This document shows, in pieces, positions 11,874 to 21,146 of a stretch of DNA of 64,000 nucleotides (its first letter is position 1; every line of letters begins with the position of its first letter). The notes under the pieces were generated by a model. It saw only the letters and a list, made by a program, of their open reading frames with translations, searched no databases and was not told the origin of the DNA. Both the position numbers and the translations under genes were made by a program. Source of the DNA: Poa pratensis (taxonomy: Eukaryota > Streptophyta > Magnoliopsida > Poales > Poaceae); NCBI GenBank assembly GCA_947311845.1, contig CAMZMU010000089.1, positions 21,384,438 to 21,448,437 of the forward strand. Reading direction: 5' to 3'.

Positions 11874-12151
11874 TTTGCTTGAACTTGTGAACATCCTAAT
11901 TCATGTTTAGTGGTTCTAGGATTTAACGGTTTCTGATATCAATCTGGTGAATATTTCTTAAATTTCAAAGAAAATAAGTTACACTACTATTTAGAAAAAT
12001 ATATTTTAGATGATTTTGAATTTGTTTTAGGGAAGTCACCGTAGTAGTTAGAATGTCTTTGAATCATGTTATGGCCGAGCTATGAGCTATTTTCCGGATG
12101 AAAAGATGGGCCGGCCCAACCTGTTCTATTTCGAGTTAGCTGCTTTGGCAC

Positions 12152-12480
12152 ACACATGTTTTGTTCCTCCTATATGCTGCCTAGAAGCGCGGGGTATCGC
12201 TATCTGAAGGGTTCCCTTCGCGAAGGTCGAATTGGCTAGCGAGATGTCCCGTATGTTAGACACGTGTCGTGGTTTCCGATCTACTAAGCGAGCGAACCTG
12301 CGCGGAGCGAGCGAGCGAACCGGATCGTGTACGTGCATGCAAGGGATTAGCTAGCTAGCTCCACTGATCGATCGCGCATGCAAAGGATGAGCTAGCTTCC
12401 ACTGATCGATTGGAGCAGCGCGGACCGTTTTTCTCTTTCCGACGCTAGTACGCAGAGAGAAAAGTACAAACTATAAAGAG
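12152..12480. other. Intergenic stretch, no supported gene
   Basis: This is a mixed sequence with short palindromes (GCTAGCTAGC, GATCGATCG) and GAGC/GAGCGAGC repeats near 12300-12320. I see nothing else in it. Confidence 0.3.
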
Positions 12481-12823
12481 ACACATGTTGTACAGCTACA
12501 CAAACATAAGTTGTACAACTAGACAGACACAGGTTGTACAACTAAACAGACACATGTTGTACAACTATACAGGCATATGTTGTACAACTATGCAGACATG
12601 TACAGACACAGATTGCACAACTGATAGACACAGTTGTACAACTATACAGACGCATGTTGTACAACTAACCAGACAAAGTTTGTACAGACACAAGTTGTAC
12701 AACTAGACAGACACGGGTTGTACAGACACAGGTTGTACAACTAGACAGACACAGGTTGTACAGACACAGGTTGTACAACTAGACAGATACAGGTTGTACA
12801 ACTAGACAGATACAAGTTGTACA
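12481..12823. repeat. Minisatellite with a TTGTACAACT palindromic core
   Basis: About 340 bp consist of degenerate units of 13 to 24 bases built on ACACAGGTTGTACAACTAGACAG. I count 15 exact TTGTACA cores plus two altered ones. TTGTACAA is itself a perfect palindrome. The open frame through it only reflects the repeat. Confidence 0.9.
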
Positions 12824-13041
12824 AAAAAAAAGTTCGTCGAAACATACCAACATGGGATCTAGTTTTGAAGATCTCGACGCGAGGAGCTCAAAAGTGAAAA
12901 CGGTTCGTAATTTGGATAAACGGTTATCAAGATATTTCGTTTTTAAAATTCGGATTTGAAAAATAAAAGACAAAAAGGGAAAACTGTATGCCCACGTACG
13001 TGTATGCCCTTCCTTTCTCTCTCATACTCCTCCACTTTCAA

Positions 13042-13121
13042 TCTAATTGTGACACATGGTAGACATGTAGACAACCAAAATTGGATCATGTGAGGAGAAA
13101 CTGACACTTGTCACAATTAGA
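13042..13121. repeat. Short inverted repeat (hairpin or mini-MITE)
   Basis: TCTAATTGTGACA at 13042-13054 is the exact reverse complement of TGTCACAATTAGA at 13109-13121, with 54 bases between. It may be a very short MITE or a structured transcript segment. Confidence 0.6.
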
Positions 13122-13159
13122 ACGATGGTGGGGTTACCTTTGCAAAGAGAACCCTTTTT

Positions 13160-13860
13160 CTAGTGATTTCCAGAAGCGCGCGCCGCCCCTGCCGCCTGAA
13201 GGAGAGCAGGGTGGGCTCTTCCCATTTACATCCCGTTCGCGTTTTTTCGCTGCTCTTATTTTTTAGCGAGCGATGGACTCGGCTTTTACGTAACGTGATG
13301 TTTCCTTTTGGTCTTTTTTCTCTCTCTTTTTTTCGGTTTTACAGTTTTAATTCCTTTTTATTTTTAAATTTCTTCGTGCTTGTTATATTCTCCATTTTTT
13401 GTCTTCATTATCATGAATATACTGTTATTAAATAAAAATAGTTTTTCAGCAAAACTTGAACATTTGTTGTCCCATGCACATTTTCGAACTGATCCAATCT
13501 CACGACATTTCTTCAATCCATGAATGTATTTTTGAGCTCGTCAATAATTCTTTGAATCTCGTGAATAGTTTTTTTTGTATTTGTGATCCTTTTTTAGAAT
13601 TTGTGAACATTTTTAATTCCGTGAATGTATTTTCTTGAGCCCATTCTCATGAACATTATTTCTAACTACATTAACAATTTTAAGTTATGAAACAACATTT
13701 TCTGAATCCATGAACGTATTTTTTTCAACCCATCAACTTTGTTGGAATTCGTGAGCATTTTTTTAGCAGGTGAACAAATTTGAACCTCGGAAACATTTGA
13801 CTGAACATGAACAATTTTTAAATATAAAAGAACATTTTTTTGAATCCGTGAACACATAAA
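13160..13860. mobile_element. Possible relative of the 5.3-kb MITE, low-complexity TGAACATTTTT core
   Basis: It begins with CCTGCCGCCTGAAGG at about 13187, the same word found in the left end of the 5261-5772 element. It then runs into several hundred bases of degenerate GAACATTTTTTTGAATCC/GTGAAC units. A right end is suggested only by GAGGCGGCAGCC near 13890. No target duplication was found. Confidence 0.3.
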
Positions 13861-15448
13861 ACTATGGAAGCAACGCTCCACCACGTGCAGAGGCGGCAGC
13901 CGAAGCTAAAGCTCATGCGAGCACCTCTGTCAAGGTCTCAATCCCACACATCTTCTTCCCCTCGTCATCCTCTCCATCAACTTCCATGCACTAAATGTTG
14001 CACATATTTGTTTATCCATGTAGTGTTTTCGAAATGTCGCTTCACTTTTCGCATGGTTTTAAGAGAGGAGAGTATACCTAAAGAAAACACAGCTTAATAA
14101 GAAATGTCCCGGCCATGATAAAAAAAAACATAAAAGAAAATATCAAACAAGTAGGAGAATGTTGCAAGGATCGAACGGCTCCAAATGATGGTGTTAAGTC
14201 AATCAGACGGTCCAGAAGACCGCCGGACGGGATCGCGCTCCGCACTCGTCTACGGAGAGCACTGCCCAAAACGAAACTCCAATCGGATCTTGCTGCCCGC
14301 GACGAGGCAAAATTGATATAAATGACCCAATTTTGCCACTTTTGCACAAAATGAAGGAGGTCTGTCAAAATTTCACAATATGACCCTTTATTGCATGGCG
14401 CCTGGGCTAGGGCGTCATAGTACATTGCATGACCCAGGCTAGGGCGCCATACTCTCTCACAACGCCGGTTATCTTATCATAGGTCAAGGTGTCAAGTAAT
14501 ATATCATGTTGCCCTACCCCTGAGCGTCATACAATGTACCATGGCGTCGGAGGGTGATTTTTTTTTCTTTTCAAATCCGGTTCAGTTTGTGTTGAGGTTT
14601 AAGAAAAAGGGTGAAATTTGTATATTTTCACCCGCAACCACAACCATAGCACGAGTCACCCCGGCCGCTTGCAGTCAAGTCAACACACGCACTCGATACA
14701 TTCATTCAAGACAAGCAATCACGCTGACACGGTCACACCTCGCCAAGTACAAGAGCACATCTCGCAGCATCAATTCACAGCGCTGCTCGCAGGAAACGGA
14801 GCGCCGCAGCAGAGCAGGGCCGCACGGCGGTCAAAGCGGCAAGCTCTCTGGCGACGGAGCTGTGCTGCGCCTCTGCCTGTCCCTCACCACATCGCATGGC
14901 CGGCCGGCACTGAGATCGACGCCGGCCACCCTGACCACGAGAGAAGCCTTGGGCAGGTGCACTTGCCCGCAGCAGAGCGACAGAGGGCTGTACTTGGGAA
15001 AAGATGAACCGGAACAGGCAAAGACGCAGCAGGAAGCAAGCAAAAGGAGAAGCTGGGACTGGGAGGGGCCGGCCCATGGTTCGATGGAAGGCAAGAAGCA
15101 GAGGTGTAAAGCTGCAGTATCAAATCTCATGGACACTTCGCCGGAGACCTACCGGAGATCCCTTGTCGAAAGGCCGAAGAAAACAAAAACGGACGACACC
15201 GATGACTGCTCCTGCACGCCACCTTTCTTGCACAGGACTTTGGCTCCTTTGTCTGTGGTTTGACGCACCAATGGCTTTTCTTTTGCCCTAAAACGCTCTG
15301 AACTGAACCTAAACCTGCTGGTGCTAGGCTTTTCTTTTCCTTTTCTCGCGATGAACCCTAGAGGCTTTGTGGTGGTTAGATCTCTCCATCTCCGGATCAA
15401 GTCTGGCATTATTGCTTTAAACACAGTTCCATGGCAAAGTTAGAGTTA
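13861..15448. other. Intergenic stretch, no supported gene
   Basis: Around 14394-14452 a palindromic segment has ATGGCGCC at its left and GGCGCCAT at its right end. From 14600 to 15260 a GC-rich block is open on both strands (for example plus 14541-15263) but shows no domain, and the competing frames argue against coding. Confidence 0.3.
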
Positions 15449-16818
15449 GAGCATCTCCACTCGCGGCACCCAAATGGTCGCACAAAGGTCTTCCGGGCGG
15501 GCCATCTGGGTGTCGTCCGGACGGCCTTTTACCTATGGGCGCCGTGGCTCCCCACTCGCGACGCCCAAATCCCTTTTTGTTAAATAAAAATTTGGCGGAT
15601 TTCATTCAAAATTTAAACCTAATCTAAACCTAATCTAATGGCAGCGGTAGAGGCGCCTGAAGGCGACGTAGCCGTCCTCCTCCTCCTTCTTCTCCTTCTT
15701 GACACCGGCAGCACGCTGTCGCTGCTTGTACCTGCGCCACTGTCCTCCTCCTTGACGTGGCTAGGGCATGCGCTGTCGCCGGTGAGGTCGAAGTAGGGCA
15801 CGCCCTTCGCCTTGGCGTGCTCCCAAGCCGACCTCGCGCAGACAGCCTGCCCATCGAGCGGCGGCACGTCATTGATGGAGGCGGCGACGACGGCCTCCGT
15901 GACGACGCGTCCTTTCCCGCCTGCGCCGCCATGAGCTCGAGGAGGAGCGGCGACAGCTCCGGCTCCACCTTGACCTTCATCTGCTCCGGCTTCGGCGTGA
16001 CCAGAGGTGAGGTGCGGGAGCGCGGGGAGGAGGCCGCTGAGCGGGATGAGGAAAACGCCGAGCGTGACGAGGAAGACGTCGCCGCCCGCGGTGCCCATCG
16101 GCTCGCCGGAGGAGGAGGAGGAGGCGGAGGAAGAACCGCCAGCGTCTGGAGCAACGATCTGCCGTTGCGGTTGTGATCCATGACAGCGTCGAGCGTGCGC
16201 TCGGCGACGTTCTTGTCCTGCGGCACCGGACCAGGGCCATCCCAGCGGTTCATCTCCCCGTCGAAGAGGCGCTGGAACGCCGCCTCGTAACGGGCGAAGT
16301 TCGCCGGGTGCTCCGGGTCCCAACGTAGGTCCTCGCGCTTCTCCGGTGTGAGCTCTCGCCAGTAGTGGGCGATGACCTCTGCGCAGAAGTCGTGGTTCGC
16401 CCGCGTTAGCGGGCGCGGCACCTGGGCGCGCATGTCGGGAGGCATCGGGTAGCCGTTCTCCCGTAGCGCCTCCGCCTGCTCCCGGAAGTCGTTCGCCGAG
16501 CAGTGGGACGCGACGGCTCACTGCGACGACGATGATTGGGGAAACGAGGCGTGGCCACGCGGCACGCGGCTTTGACCACTGTCGGTTGAAGTCGTTGTGT
16601 CGCTGACAGGTGTGGCCCACGCGTTGGAGTCCGGCAGGCGACGCGCTCCGTTTCGTCCAGCGCAGCCCATCGGCTCCCCAAGCGGAGGGCATGGACTAGG
16701 GCGTGCCGGACAAAAAAATGGCCCGCGCCAGAAAAAAAACGCATTTGGACGCCGCGAGTGGGAGCCGATTTTGATCGACACACCCAAGAACCTTTGGGCG
16801 CTCCGAGTGGAGATGTCC
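15449..16818. mobile_element. PIF/Harbinger-like non-autonomous element, about 1.37 kb
   Basis: The left end GAGCATCTCCACTCGCGG pairs with the right end, whose reverse reads GGACATCTCCACTCGGAG. Just inside, GCACCCAAATGG and GCGCCCAAAGG also match. TTA precedes the left end, but the right flank (ATC) does not match, so the duplication has decayed or one edge is slightly misplaced. The interior is very GC-rich and carries the open frame annotated separately. No DDE transposase is present. Confidence 0.55.
15630..16445 (-). CDS. Uncharacterised ORF inside the Harbinger-like element, 271 aa
   Basis: The frame starts at ATG 16445. The first 90 residues look like a folded segment (WRELTPEKREDLRWDPEH..FARYEAAFQRLFDGEMNRWDGPG). 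A proline run (about residues 110-117), a serine/arginine-rich region and the phrase KVKVEPELSPLLLELM follow. I do not recognise the family. Proteins with this kind of WD..FQRLFDGE and KxEPxSP composition recur in grass DNA transposons, so this is more likely a transposon-borne or captured ORF than a host gene. An overlapping longer minus-strand frame (15619-16692) in another phase shows how weak open length is as evidence at this GC content. Confidence 0.3.
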   Translation of the reverse strand: MPPDMRAQVPRPLTRANHDFCAEVIAHYWRELTPEKREDLRWDPEHPANFARYEAAFQRLFDGEMNRWDGPGPVPQDKNVAERTLDAVMDHNRNGRSLLQTLAVLPPPPPPPPASRWAPRAATSSSSRSAFSSSRSAASSPRSRTSPLVTPKPEQMKVKVEPELSPLLLELMAAQAGKDASSRRPSSPPPSMTCRRSMGRLSARGRLGSTPRRRACPTSTSPATAHALATSRRRTVAQVQAATACCRCQEGEEGGGGRLRRLQAPLPLPLD

Positions 16819-17756
16819 ATCTCGTCAAGTTCGTTTAGAGTGACCTGGGTAATCTCCTAGCTGACATGACAACGCTGGGAGGCTGGGAGCATCGGAGGGT
16901 GGTGATCGTGTGTCAAAAGTGAAAAGGGTAGCAAGAACCAAGAACGCAGGGCGCGCGGTTCCATGCACTGATGCACATGCAAAAGCCTAACCTTTGGAAG
17001 TTACAATGGCAGGCTGTTCTTCCTTTACAAAACATCCAGGCTATGCTTGCTTTGCCGCAAGCATGATGCCTCTATCTAGCTTTGCTATAGTTGTACGTAC
17101 TTGAAGTGTTCTGTGGAAAATTCCGGAAGAGAACAAATGAAAAATTTGTCTTTCCAAAAAAAAAATAGAGTAAATGTTCAACTGTGGCTAAATCACCGTT
17201 AAGAACCAACGAATACCAACTAGGATATTCCAGGAAGTACAACAAAGTTAGAAGATCTTGAGCGAATTGCTATCAATGGCTTGTGAGAAATGGGTATTTT
17301 TCAAGTCGATTGAACTATAGACCCTCATTTTGTATAGCAATTGGTATTGGAGCCTCCGTTTTGAACAAAGACAACATGGATATAACAATGTCTTTTCCTT
17401 TCATCCTACAAGAAATCACTTGAAAATAAAAGACGAAGTATGATCCCTTTTCACGGCGATTCTCATTTCAGACAATTTTCTGTTGTTTCTTCCGCACCTA
17501 TAGTTCAAAGGCTTATTTGATTCGCAGAAACATTTTCTTACTTTTTCTCGAGTAAACGGCGGGGATAATGCATCCTAATATCCGTGACCATGTGTTCAGC
17601 GACCACTTGAGTGCTTCAGAATTTGACAAAACACGAGCAAGAAAACAGGATTACAGTGTTATGCTCACCTGACTGCTTGAGGGTTCGGTTGCTCAAAGTT
17701 TATTGGTTGCACATTGGCATAATAAGAAACATACAATTATTTCTTCAAATTTGAGT
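16819..17756. other. Intergenic stretch, no supported gene
   Basis: AT-rich DNA without recognisable coding or repeat structure apart from short A runs near 17155. Confidence 0.3.
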
Positions 17757-18830
17757 CGGTGGAAAAATTCTAGTAAATACATGTGTCAACGAATCATGAG
17801 AAAAAAAAAATCTTACTCGTATCAACTTCAGTCTAGAAATCCAATAATGAATATAAGAAAAATTCTAAGGGTTCTAATAGATCAAAATTCCTATGAACTA
17901 TCCTTGAATCAAAGAAGCCATAGACATGTTTTCTGATCTTCCATTTTATCGCTACGTTCGTATGCTAGTCCTATGTTTTCCCCTGTCATTTAAGATAGTG
18001 CATGACGCAATGTATGTTTTTCTCTTTTGTTTCATTCGAAGGTACACAAGAAGTAGTATTATATGACCATTGACCAATGGAAATGTGGAGGTTTTGTCCA
18101 GTGGCAAGCATAAAACACACCCTAATCTCTGGTGGAAAAATTTCTAGGAAATATAGTGTAAAGGAACAGCTAGAAAAAAAATCCTTACGAACCTCATTCA
18201 ATATATCAATAATCAACATAAAAAAGATTTCTAAGGGTTCCAATACTTCAAATTCCTATGAAATATCCTTGAATCAAAGAAACCATAGACATGTTTTCTG
18301 ATCTTCCAATCTGTCGCTACGTTCCTATGCTACTCATATGCTTTCCCTGCCATTTACGGGCTTTTTGATTGTAGGATTTTGAAAACATAGGAATAGGAAC
18401 AGCGCAGAATTTTGAAAACATAGGAATAGGAACAACGCAGATTCACACAGAATTCTAAAACACATAAATTTTGCAACAATTGTCTTTGGATGGTGCACAG
18501 GAATTAAATATAGGAATTTGGAGGATTGATGAGAGAAGAGTAGAGAATCCTATGAAATGGGGAAGAATTTGGTAAGCCCAATCTCAGGATCCAAAGGACT
18601 TTGATAGGAAAAATTCTCAGGATTCAAGTACCCCAAAATTTCTACGACACCCCTACAATCCAAAGATGCCTAAGATAGTGCATGACGCAATAAATGTTTT
18701 GCTCTTTTGTTTCATTCGTTCTGGAAGGTACACAAGCAAGCAGTATTATATGACCAGTGAGGCATTGACCAATGGCAAAGTGGAGGTTTTGTACAGTGGC
18801 AAGGATAAAAACACACCCCAATCTGAAGTT
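17757..18830. repeat. Tandem duplication (about 370 bp per unit), second unit split by a MITE
   Basis: Unit A (about 17757-18130) and unit B (about 18131-18356 plus 18670-18830) share GGTGGAAAAATT, CCTTGAATCAAAGAA, CATAGACATGTTTTCTGATC, AAGATAGTGCATGACGCAAT and GTGGAGGTTTTGT in the same order, with moderate divergence. Unit B is interrupted by the element at 18357-18669, so unit A serves as the empty-site reference. Confidence 0.8.
18357..18669. mobile_element. MITE with 3-bp target duplication, inserted in duplicated unit B
   Basis: The left end CGGGCTTTTTGATTGTAGGA pairs with the right end, whose reverse reads AGGCATCTTTGGATTGTAGG. Comparison with unit A (CATTTA-AGATAGTG uninterrupted) fixes the insertion point between TTA (18354-18356) and CTA (18670-18672). 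A 3-bp duplication suggests a PIF/Harbinger-type source. It also contains an internal direct repeat of TTTTGAAAACATAGGAATAG. Confidence 0.7.
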
Positions 18831-18843
18831 TGATATATGAAAA

Positions 18844-18930
18844 TAGCACAGCTTGAGTAACAACAAAATCCCAATTTCCCCAGTCAATAGCACAGCTTGA
18901 GTAACAACAAAATCCCAATTTCCCCAGTCA
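18844..18930. repeat. Tandem duplication, two units of 44 bp
   Basis: TAGCACAGCTTGAGTAACAA and the following CCCAATTTCCCCAGTCA occur twice in a row, at 18844 and 18888, with no visible differences. Confidence 0.9.
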
Positions 18931-19272
18931 CTAATCACATTCCACATGTTGGTAATGCTAGCGGTTCTGCACCGATTCAGCCTGGGGTAAAGATGAAACT
19001 ACTAATCAGGTTTGTAGAACAAGAGCACTGACCTCAATTAACCGCACAAAATGTGGTTGGATCGCCTGATTTGTGCAGTTCGTCACCGTTTTCTGCTGTT
19101 CTTGGACAACAAAGTCACAATGAGGGGTAAAAATAAATTACAGGAGCCCAAGAAGAGCACTCCATGACCATGAATCAATCAAGTTGACAAAACCTACTCT
19201 AGAGGATGTTAGGAGCAAGAACACCAAAAGGTTAACAATCCGTCCATAGTTTGGTCATGGGATGCCACCTCC
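18931..19272. other. 3' flank of the AHL gene
   Basis: This would hold the 3' untranslated region of the minus-strand AHL gene. No clear polyadenylation signal or other feature can be pointed out. Confidence 0.3.
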
Positions 19273-20102
19273 TCAATGGCCTCCCCAAGGGTACGGAGGT
19301 GAGCGGTGGTCAGGGTAGCCCGCGCCCATGGCCATGGGCTGAGACATCGCCAGCGACATCTGCGCTTGCACTTGCTGCGACACCGAAGCGTCGGTGGAGA
19401 TGGAGAGGTCGGCCTTGACGTCGCCGACGTCGACGGCGTCCTCCTGGAGCGGGAGGCGCTCGTAGACGGCGTTCGCGAAGGTGGCGGCGAAGAGCGTGAC
19501 GGTGCCGGCGGCGACGAGTGGCCCCACGATGCACCCGCCCAGAACCTGGCCCTGTCCGCCCGAGAGCAGCACGGCGAGGCCCGACGCCTCGGCCGGGGCC
19601 GGCGGCGGGAGCACGGTGCCGGTCAGGGAGAGCAGCTCGAAGCGCCCTGGAGCGGCCCGGCCGCGCCGCGCACGACGACATCGGCGACGGCGCCCGACGC
19701 GCCCAGCACGCAGACGCCTCGGCCGCGGCGGCGCGCGTACTCGGCGACGCAGGCGGCGACGTCGGCGCCGGGGGACACCTCGAGGATGTGCGAGTGGAGC
19801 GCGTTGGGGCTGTCGCGCGTGATGATCACCGGCGGCTTCGGCTTGTTCTTGGACCCCATCGGGCGGCCTCGCGGTTTGCGCAGCGGCACGATGGCCCCCG
19901 CCTCCGCCGACAGCGCGGCCGTCTGGACCTGGCCCTGCTGCTGGTGGTTCTTGCTCTCCGGCGAGGCGACCTCCAAGGGAGCCGGCGCCGGCATGGTGGA
20001 CGGCGGCAGCTGCTGGTGGTGGTGCTGGAGATGCTGCATCGGCTGCGGCGCGTAGTCCAGTGGCGCTTGCCCTTGCCACCACTTGCCGTTGCCGGTGGCC
20101 AT
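19273..20102 (-). CDS. AHL: AT-hook motif nuclear-localized (AHL) DNA-binding protein, with one apparent frameshift
   Basis: AHL proteins bind AT-rich DNA in the nucleus and regulate growth and development. The ATG at 20102 starts [12 protein letters not shown], followed by a His/Gln/Pro-rich N-terminus. An AT-hook lies at about residues 75-91 ([17 protein letters not shown], core RGRP, type-I form) and is followed by the PPC/DUF296 domain from about residue 99 ([31 protein letters not shown]). The domain then continues in another phase with the conserved [25 protein letters not shown] and [18 protein letters not shown], ending at the TGA at 19273. The phase changes at about 19650 as if one C were missing after the codon for residue 151; adding one base gives 276 residues, the usual length. 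The gene is intronless, as clade-A AHL genes are. The frameshift is either a recent null mutation or a base-level error. Family assignment is firm. Confidence 0.88.
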
Positions 20103-20235
20103 GCACGTAGCCTCGCTCCAATCCGCCACACTGACTCGCTCGCTCTACAGTAGAATCACTTCTTGCCGCTGTATGTCTGCGGCTGCCGGCTGGTCTGCCT
20201 CCACAAGATCTCGAAGCCGGAGACAGCGAGAGCCA

Positions 20236-20254
20236 AGAGAGAGAGAGAGAGAGA
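20236..20254 (-). repeat. (CT)n microsatellite in the AHL leader/promoter
   Basis: A run of AG dinucleotides on the plus strand (CT on the gene strand) lies 134 bases upstream of the AHL start codon. CT tracts are common in 5' leaders and core promoters of plant genes. A regulatory role is inferred from position only. Confidence 0.5.
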
Positions 20255-20940
20255 CTGAGCGCTTTTGGCCGCTGCCTCGGCTCCCTCGCCCGGTTGTATT
20301 CACGCGCTGGAGAGAGAATGGGAGTTGGAACTTGGAAGGGGTCTCGCCGTCTCGGGCTTGGGTCGGTGTGGAGCAGAGCATGGAGGATGGAGGAGCGGCT
20401 GGCTTGTGACGGGACGGGGGACAGGTGGAGCGCGGCGAGAAGGCGCGGCATGTGCGCGTTGTGGTGGCGACGCCGGTACGTGTCGCCGTGCAGCAAGCCA
20501 GCCAGCCCGGGCTGCGCGGCGAAAATTGTAACGTTTCCCCGTCGTCGTGCCGTCCGCGCGCAGCGTCTCCTGCGGCGTTTCAGTTTTTTCTTCGCGCAAA
20601 ACGTGCTACCGGACGGCTTTGATGCGATGGAGCAAAAACAGGGTGCTAGTATTTGCATTTATAATTCAAAAGAACATAGTAGTAATTTTGAAAGATTTCA
20701 ATCCTTAGCATTTTGTGATTCGTAATGAATATCGTATGATGTTTGAAAGATTAGATCCTATAGAAAAATTTCTATAGAACATGTTTGATTTAGAGGATCA
20801 TATCCCTTTCGTAGGAATCTTGTAATTAAATTTCATAGAAAAAAGCATTAGGTTTCCTATTACTACATTTTTCCTATCTTATGAATCAAATGAGTCTTAG
20901 GATTTTTTTCCTATACGGTTGGAGAAATTTGCATCCATGC
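20255..20940. other. AHL upstream region, then an AT-rich repeat
   Basis: Positions 20255-20640 are GC-rich and probably the AHL promoter and leader. A TATAAAT on the minus strand near 20660 could be its TATA box but would imply a leader of over 500 bases. From 20700 the sequence changes to an AT-rich repeat with GGATC..ATTTCTATAGAA words, which recurs from 21147 to 21750. No other gene is visible. Confidence 0.35.
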
Positions 20941-20958
20941 AAATCTCATGTTACAATT

Positions 20959-21128
20959 ACAAAAAAAAAAAATGAGACCAACCAGGACTAGCCTTTGGTG
21001 GCTTAATTTTATAGAAGAAATTGCTCTTTTGTGAGATTTTCAGAAATTCGCTCCCGACGGGATTTGAACTCTGGTTGCCAGGTTTAGACACTGCTAACTT
21101 TGCCACTGGGCCTCTGCCCCTACCATTT
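20959..21128 (-). mobile_element. tRNA-derived SINE (Au-type), 170 bp
   Basis: On the minus strand the element carries a pol III A box (TGGCAAAGTTAGC) and a B box (GAGTTCAAATCCC), spaced as in a tRNA. A short tRNA-unrelated body follows, and the 3' end is TGGTTGGTCTCA plus a T run, the terminus typical of Au SINEs. A perfect 18-bp target duplication, AAATCTCATGTTACAATT, flanks it at 20941-20958 and 21129-21146. The boxes are intact, so it may still be transcribable. It depends on a LINE machinery for movement. Confidence 0.82.
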
Positions 21129-21146
21129 AAATCTCATGTTACAATT

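Larger units (their letters stand above)
10230..12151. repeat. Large perfect-looking tandem duplication, period 962 bp
   Basis: Copy one (10230-11189) is followed by the two bases CG and then copy two (11192-12151). All stretches compared by eye, and all three short open frames in each copy, are identical. Each copy carries a complete Stowaway MITE. The short frames (such as 10401-10601 and 11363-11563) are not convincing genes. Confidence 0.9.

Noticed and set aside
12481..12823. CRISPR-like array of short repeats
   Set aside because: Units are degenerate, spacers are themselves repetitive, and the genome is a plant. It is a minisatellite.
14541..15263. A 240-codon plus-strand gene
   Set aside because: Competing open frames on both strands and no recognisable motif; open length is expected from base composition.
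19273..20658. A 461-codon AHL protein starting upstream at 20658
   Set aside because: The extension is in the phase of the C-terminal half only and crosses the leader and the CT repeat. The AT-hook lies in another phase starting at ATG 20102.
20959..21128. tRNA gene on the minus strand
   Set aside because: A and B boxes are present, but the acceptor stem does not close, the segment ends in a SINE tail, and an 18-bp target duplication flanks it.
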